This document shows, piece by piece, positions 39,765 to 42,207 of a DNA stretch of 42,207 nucleotides. The stretch covers positions 1 to 42,207 of the IMG/VR virus record IMGVR_UViG_3300009553_000803. The stretch is one strand, 5' to 3'. A program made the translations under genes and the position numbers. Below the pieces are notes generated by a model, which had not been told where the DNA came from, searched no databases, and saw only the letters and a list, made by a program, of their open reading frames with translations. The first letter of the stretch is position 1; each line of letters opens with the position of its first letter. The stretch is from a virus.

Positions 39765-39941
39765 ATGGGTATGATACCCGTTCCGTTCGATCGCATCTGG
39801 CACTGGCGCGCCCTGCAGCCCGACCGGAAGGGCCAGCCCTGCAGGATACTCGCCCGCGGTAAGCTCAACTCATGCCTGGTCGAATTCGAAGACGGCCACC
39901 GCGTCATCACCTCCCGCCACGCAATCAGGAAGCCGAAATGA
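39765..39941 (+). CDS. Small early protein, unknown function
   Basis: The 58-residue basic protein contains IWHWRALQPDRKGQPCRILA and VEFEDGHRVITSRHAIRK, perhaps a small beta barrel. It overlaps the next gene by 4 bp. Confidence 0.6.
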   Translation: MGMIPVPFDRIWHWRALQPDRKGQPCRILARGKLNSCLVEFEDGHRVITSRHAIRKPK

Positions 39942-40153
39942 CTGATCAGCCTCCCAATATCATCGACCTTCCAAACATCGAACGCGATCAGATGAAGGGC
40001 AGCTTTGAGGAAATGGCGCGCACGCTGCACATGCTGATGGAGCATGCACCCAGCATCGCGAACGCCAAGCGCGCCTTTTTCGAAGCCTATCTCGCCCAAG
40101 GCTTCAGCGAAGCGCAAGCCGTCGAACTCTGCAAGAACATCGTGTCGATATGA
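39938..40153 (+). CDS. Small early protein, unknown function
   Basis: The 71-residue helical protein contains FEEMARTLHMLMEHAPSIAN and AYLAQGFSEAQAVELCKNIV. It overlaps neighbours by 4 bp at each end. Confidence 0.6.
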   Translation: MTDQPPNIIDLPNIERDQMKGSFEEMARTLHMLMEHAPSIANAKRAFFEAYLAQGFSEAQAVELCKNIVSI

Positions 40154-40398
40154 GTGACGTCCGCGAAGGCATCACGCCGACCCAGCACGCCGTGCTCGAC
40201 ATGCTCGACCGGCGCGCCGCGTCCTGGGGCGATCATCTCGATTTTGAGGGCCAACTTCGCATGGCGCACGCACGCGCGCGCAGTGCTCGCCTCGCCGCCA
40301 AATTGACCGCGAAGCGCAACTTCGCGATCGAGGCCGCCGCCCGCCTGATCGATGCTGCTGATGAGATCGGCCGCATGCTGGCTGCCGGTGACCAATGA
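40150..40398 (+). CDS. Small early protein, unknown function
   Basis: The 82-residue helical protein contains HAVLDMLDRRAASWGDHLDF and AAKLTAKRNFAIEAAARLID. It overlaps the methyltransferase start by 4 bp. Confidence 0.6.
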   Translation: MSDVREGITPTQHAVLDMLDRRAASWGDHLDFEGQLRMAHARARSARLAAKLTAKRNFAIEAAARLIDAADEIGRMLAAGDQ

Positions 40399-41081
40399 GC
40401 GCCGAGCTGTCCGGCAAGGCCAAGGGCGCCGATCGCCACCCCTGGGACTGGTACGTCGAGGAGCAATGGGTCACGCACGCGCTCGCCTCGCACGTCGACC
40501 TCGAGCGCGACGTCACTTATCTCGACCCGACCTGCGGCCTCGGCAACATCCCCGCGGCGCTCGCCACCCTCGGCCTGACGGCGTTCGGCACCGACATCGC
40601 CCAGCGCACCGACGCGCGCCACTTCATGGGCGAGCATGATTTCCTCGGCGACCAGGTGCACATGCTCGAGGCGCTGCCGGCGCTGTCGATCGTCATGAAC
40701 CCGCCATTCTCGTTTCAGAATGGCGTCCTGGTCCGCGGCCTGGCCGAGCAGATCATCCGCCGTGCACTGGCGATCGCCACGCACAAGGTCTGCGCCCTGC
40801 TGCCGCTCAAATGGCTCGCCAGCCAGGGCCGCTACAGCCTCTTCACCGAATGGACCCCGTTCGGCGTCTATGTGTTGATGGAGCGCCCCTCGATGCCGCC
40901 TGGCCACAAGATTGGCGAGCTCGGCGGTCAGGCCCACAAGCATGGCAAGGTCGATTATATGTGGGTGGTCTGGGACCGCCGGCGCGAACCACTGCGCGAT
41001 CGCGACGGCATCCCCTTCGCGCCGACCTACTGGATACCGCCGCGCGCGAAGGCGCAGCGCGAATTGCTGCTCGCGGCATGA
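40395..41081 (+). CDS. Putative DNA adenine methyltransferase (class I, NPPF type)
   Basis: The 228-residue protein has YLDPTCGLGNIPAAL, a motif I AdoMet-binding loop, and IVMNPPFSFQNG, the NPPF catalytic motif IV of amino-methyltransferases. The C-terminus has DYMWVVWDRRREP. Compared with the D12 enzyme at the left end it is of a different class. Target specificity is unknown. It overlaps the excisionase start by 4 bp. Confidence 0.8.
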   Translation: MSAELSGKAKGADRHPWDWYVEEQWVTHALASHVDLERDVTYLDPTCGLGNIPAALATLGLTAFGTDIAQRTDARHFMGEHDFLGDQVHMLEALPALSIVMNPPFSFQNGVLVRGLAEQIIRRALAIATHKVCALLPLKWLASQGRYSLFTEWTPFGVYVLMERPSMPPGHKIGELGGQAHKHGKVDYMWVVWDRRREPLRDRDGIPFAPTYWIPPRAKAQRELLLAA

Positions 41082-41407
41082 CGCACCGCCGGGCCTTCAC
41101 CGTGGCCACGCTGGCCGAGCACTGGGATTGCAGCGCCAGCATGGTTCGCAAATTGATCAGGGACGGTAGACTCGAGACTTTCAGCATCGGGACCGCGATT
41201 CGCATCCGTCCGGAAGAAGTCGAGAAATACGAATGTCAGACTACAGCGTGCAGCGGTTCCGTGACGGATGGGCCATCGTCTGGCGAGACGACGCCGGCAA
41301 GCGGCGGCGGCGTGCCCTTGCCGCGGCCGATCGTATCGGGGCGGAAGCAGAGGCGCGGCAGCGCTGGCGGCTCGGCAACCGTGCTCCCTGGACCGTGGGG
41401 CGGATAG
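41078..41407 (+). CDS. xis: Excisionase-like MerR-type HTH protein
   Basis: The 109-residue protein begins with a MerR/HTH_17-type domain (FTVATLAEHWDCSASMVRK, LIRDGRLETFSIGTAIRIR), the typical recombination directionality factor fold. The HTH ends near residue 52. The frame then continues for about 57 residues through the integrase start in another reading frame, a 175-bp overlap. It should control excision versus integration. Confidence 0.8.
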   Translation: MTHRRAFTVATLAEHWDCSASMVRKLIRDGRLETFSIGTAIRIRPEEVEKYECQTTACSGSVTDGPSSGETTPASGGGVPLPRPIVSGRKQRRGSAGGSATVLPGPWGG

Positions 41408-42207
41408 TCACCGCCTATCGCGAGGACCGCGCGCGCGAGGGGATCGCCACCGTCGATCGGCAGGCCGACGCCTGGAAGGCGATGAAGCCGTTCTGGGACG
41501 AGGTCTCGCCGCAGCTCATCGACGAGGAAATGTGCCAGGGCTATGCGGCGCGCCGGGCCCGATCGGCCGCCACCGTCCGCTACGAACTCGGCATGCTCGC
41601 CGTCGCGCTGCGCTGGGCGAAGGAAAAGAAGATGATCGCCGACGCCCCGACGATCTGGCGGCCGGCGCCACCCGAGCGCCGCGAGCGCCACCTCACGCGC
41701 GCGCAGTTTCGCACCTTCCTCGCCAAGGTCCGCGCGCCGCATGCGCAGCTCTACATGGTGCTGGCGATCGCGACCTGCGCACGGCCGAAGGCGATCCTCG
41801 AGCTGACATGGAATCGCGTCGACTTCGACCGTGGCCTGATCCACCTCAACCCCGAGGGCCGCGCGCAGACCGCCAAGCACAGGCCCGTCGTGCCGATCGC
41901 CGACTATGCGCTCAAGCCGCTCCGCGCCGCCTATGAAGCCCGCCAGTCCGATCACGTGATCGAGCGCGGCGGCAAGGCGATCGCCAACATCAAGAAGGCC
42001 TTCGCCGCTGCGAGCGAAAGGAGCACTGTGCAGGCAACCCCCTACACGCTCCGCCACACCGGCGCCGTCTGGCGCGCCGAGGACGGCGTCTCGATGTCCG
42101 AAATCGCCCAGCTCATGGGCCATGACGACAGCCGCACCACTGAGAAGCACTACGCCCGCTTCAGCCCCACCTACCTCCGCAAGGCAGCCAACGCCGGCGC
42201 CTGGTGA
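41233..42207 (+). CDS. int: Tyrosine integrase
   Basis: The 324-residue recombinase has an SAM-like core-binding N-terminal half (about 55-145) and a catalytic domain with Arg184 (CARPKAIL), Lys215 (AKHRPV), Arg274 and His275 (YTLRHTGA), His297 (LMGHDD) and the nucleophile Tyr307 (EKHYARF). Box II, usually HxLRH, reads YTLRH, so the first catalytic histidine is a tyrosine (residue 271). This departs from the family norm. It should recombine attP with the host attB. The window ends on its stop codon, so attP, usually next to int, is not visible here. Confidence 0.93.
   Translation: MSDYSVQRFRDGWAIVWRDDAGKRRRRALAAADRIGAEAEARQRWRLGNRAPWTVGRIVTAYREDRAREGIATVDRQADAWKAMKPFWDEVSPQLIDEEMCQGYAARRARSAATVRYELGMLAVALRWAKEKKMIADAPTIWRPAPPERRERHLTRAQFRTFLAKVRAPHAQLYMVLAIATCARPKAILELTWNRVDFDRGLIHLNPEGRAQTAKHRPVVPIADYALKPLRAAYEARQSDHVIERGGKAIANIKKAFAAASERSTVQATPYTLRHTGAVWRAEDGVSMSEIAQLMGHDDSRTTEKHYARFSPTYLRKAANAGAW

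Noticed and set aside
1-42207. tRNA or other structured RNA genes
   Set aside because: No cloverleaf-like stretch or tRNA 3' end was seen while reading. A covariance-model search would be needed to exclude one firmly.

Overview
This window looks like an essentially complete P2-like temperate myophage (a prophage or phage contig) from a high-GC alphaproteobacterium, most likely a sphingomonad. The host call rests on the strong G/C bias at third codon positions, GATCGC-rich codon use, a GapR (DUF2312) homologue, and small genes of a kind common in alphaproteobacterial phages. It is an inference, because no host gene is present. The window opens on an ATG and closes exactly on the integrase stop codon, so one reading is that position 42207 and position 1 are joined in the native molecule.

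Layout. 1-1.2 kb: a zinc-ribbon protein and a D12-class adenine methyltransferase. 1.3-9.9 kb: head genes in P2 order. Portal (Q) and terminase (P) run leftward. Scaffold/protease (O), capsid (N), terminase small subunit (M), head completion (L), tail X, holin, a DUF2778 L,D-transpeptidase-like lysis candidate, and tail completion R and S run rightward. 9.9-12.3 kb: a cargo cassette of lower GC, with a PadR-type regulator under its own operator plus a partner gene on the + strand, and two unrecognised genes on the - strand. 12.4-18.9 kb: baseplate J and I, tail fibre H, a tail-fibre accessory gene, and a 994-residue tailspike with an SGNH-hydrolase signature. 19.3-26.8 kb: baseplate V and W, sheath FI, tube FII, chaperones E/E' with a -1 frameshift, tape measure T, then U and D. 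V and W are therefore separated from J and I, unlike in P2.

26.9-29.7 kb: a HigBA-type toxin-antitoxin pair, a P22-type antirepressor, and a CI/Cro-like switch with a symmetrical operator. 29.7-31.1 kb: small early genes, a CII-like HTH protein and an Ogr/Delta-type zinc-finger late activator. 31.2-34 kb: a 928-residue primase-helicase that replaces the P2 A replication initiator. 34-41 kb: about 18 tightly overlapping small early genes, including GapR, ASCH, DUF5131 (Gp37/Gp68), a multi-HTH protein and a second methyltransferase. 41-42.2 kb: excisionase and tyrosine integrase.

The most striking non-coding signal is a 27-bp palindrome, arms ATGTTGTGTCG/CGACACAACAT around a 5-bp spacer. It occurs three times, each time in a divergent intergenic gap at the head of a late morphogenesis operon: terminase/scaffold, cargo/baseplate J, and zinc-ribbon gene/V-W-FI. 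Together with the Ogr-like zinc finger at 30.8 kb, it suggests a late-gene regulon wired like that of P2 but with a different operator.
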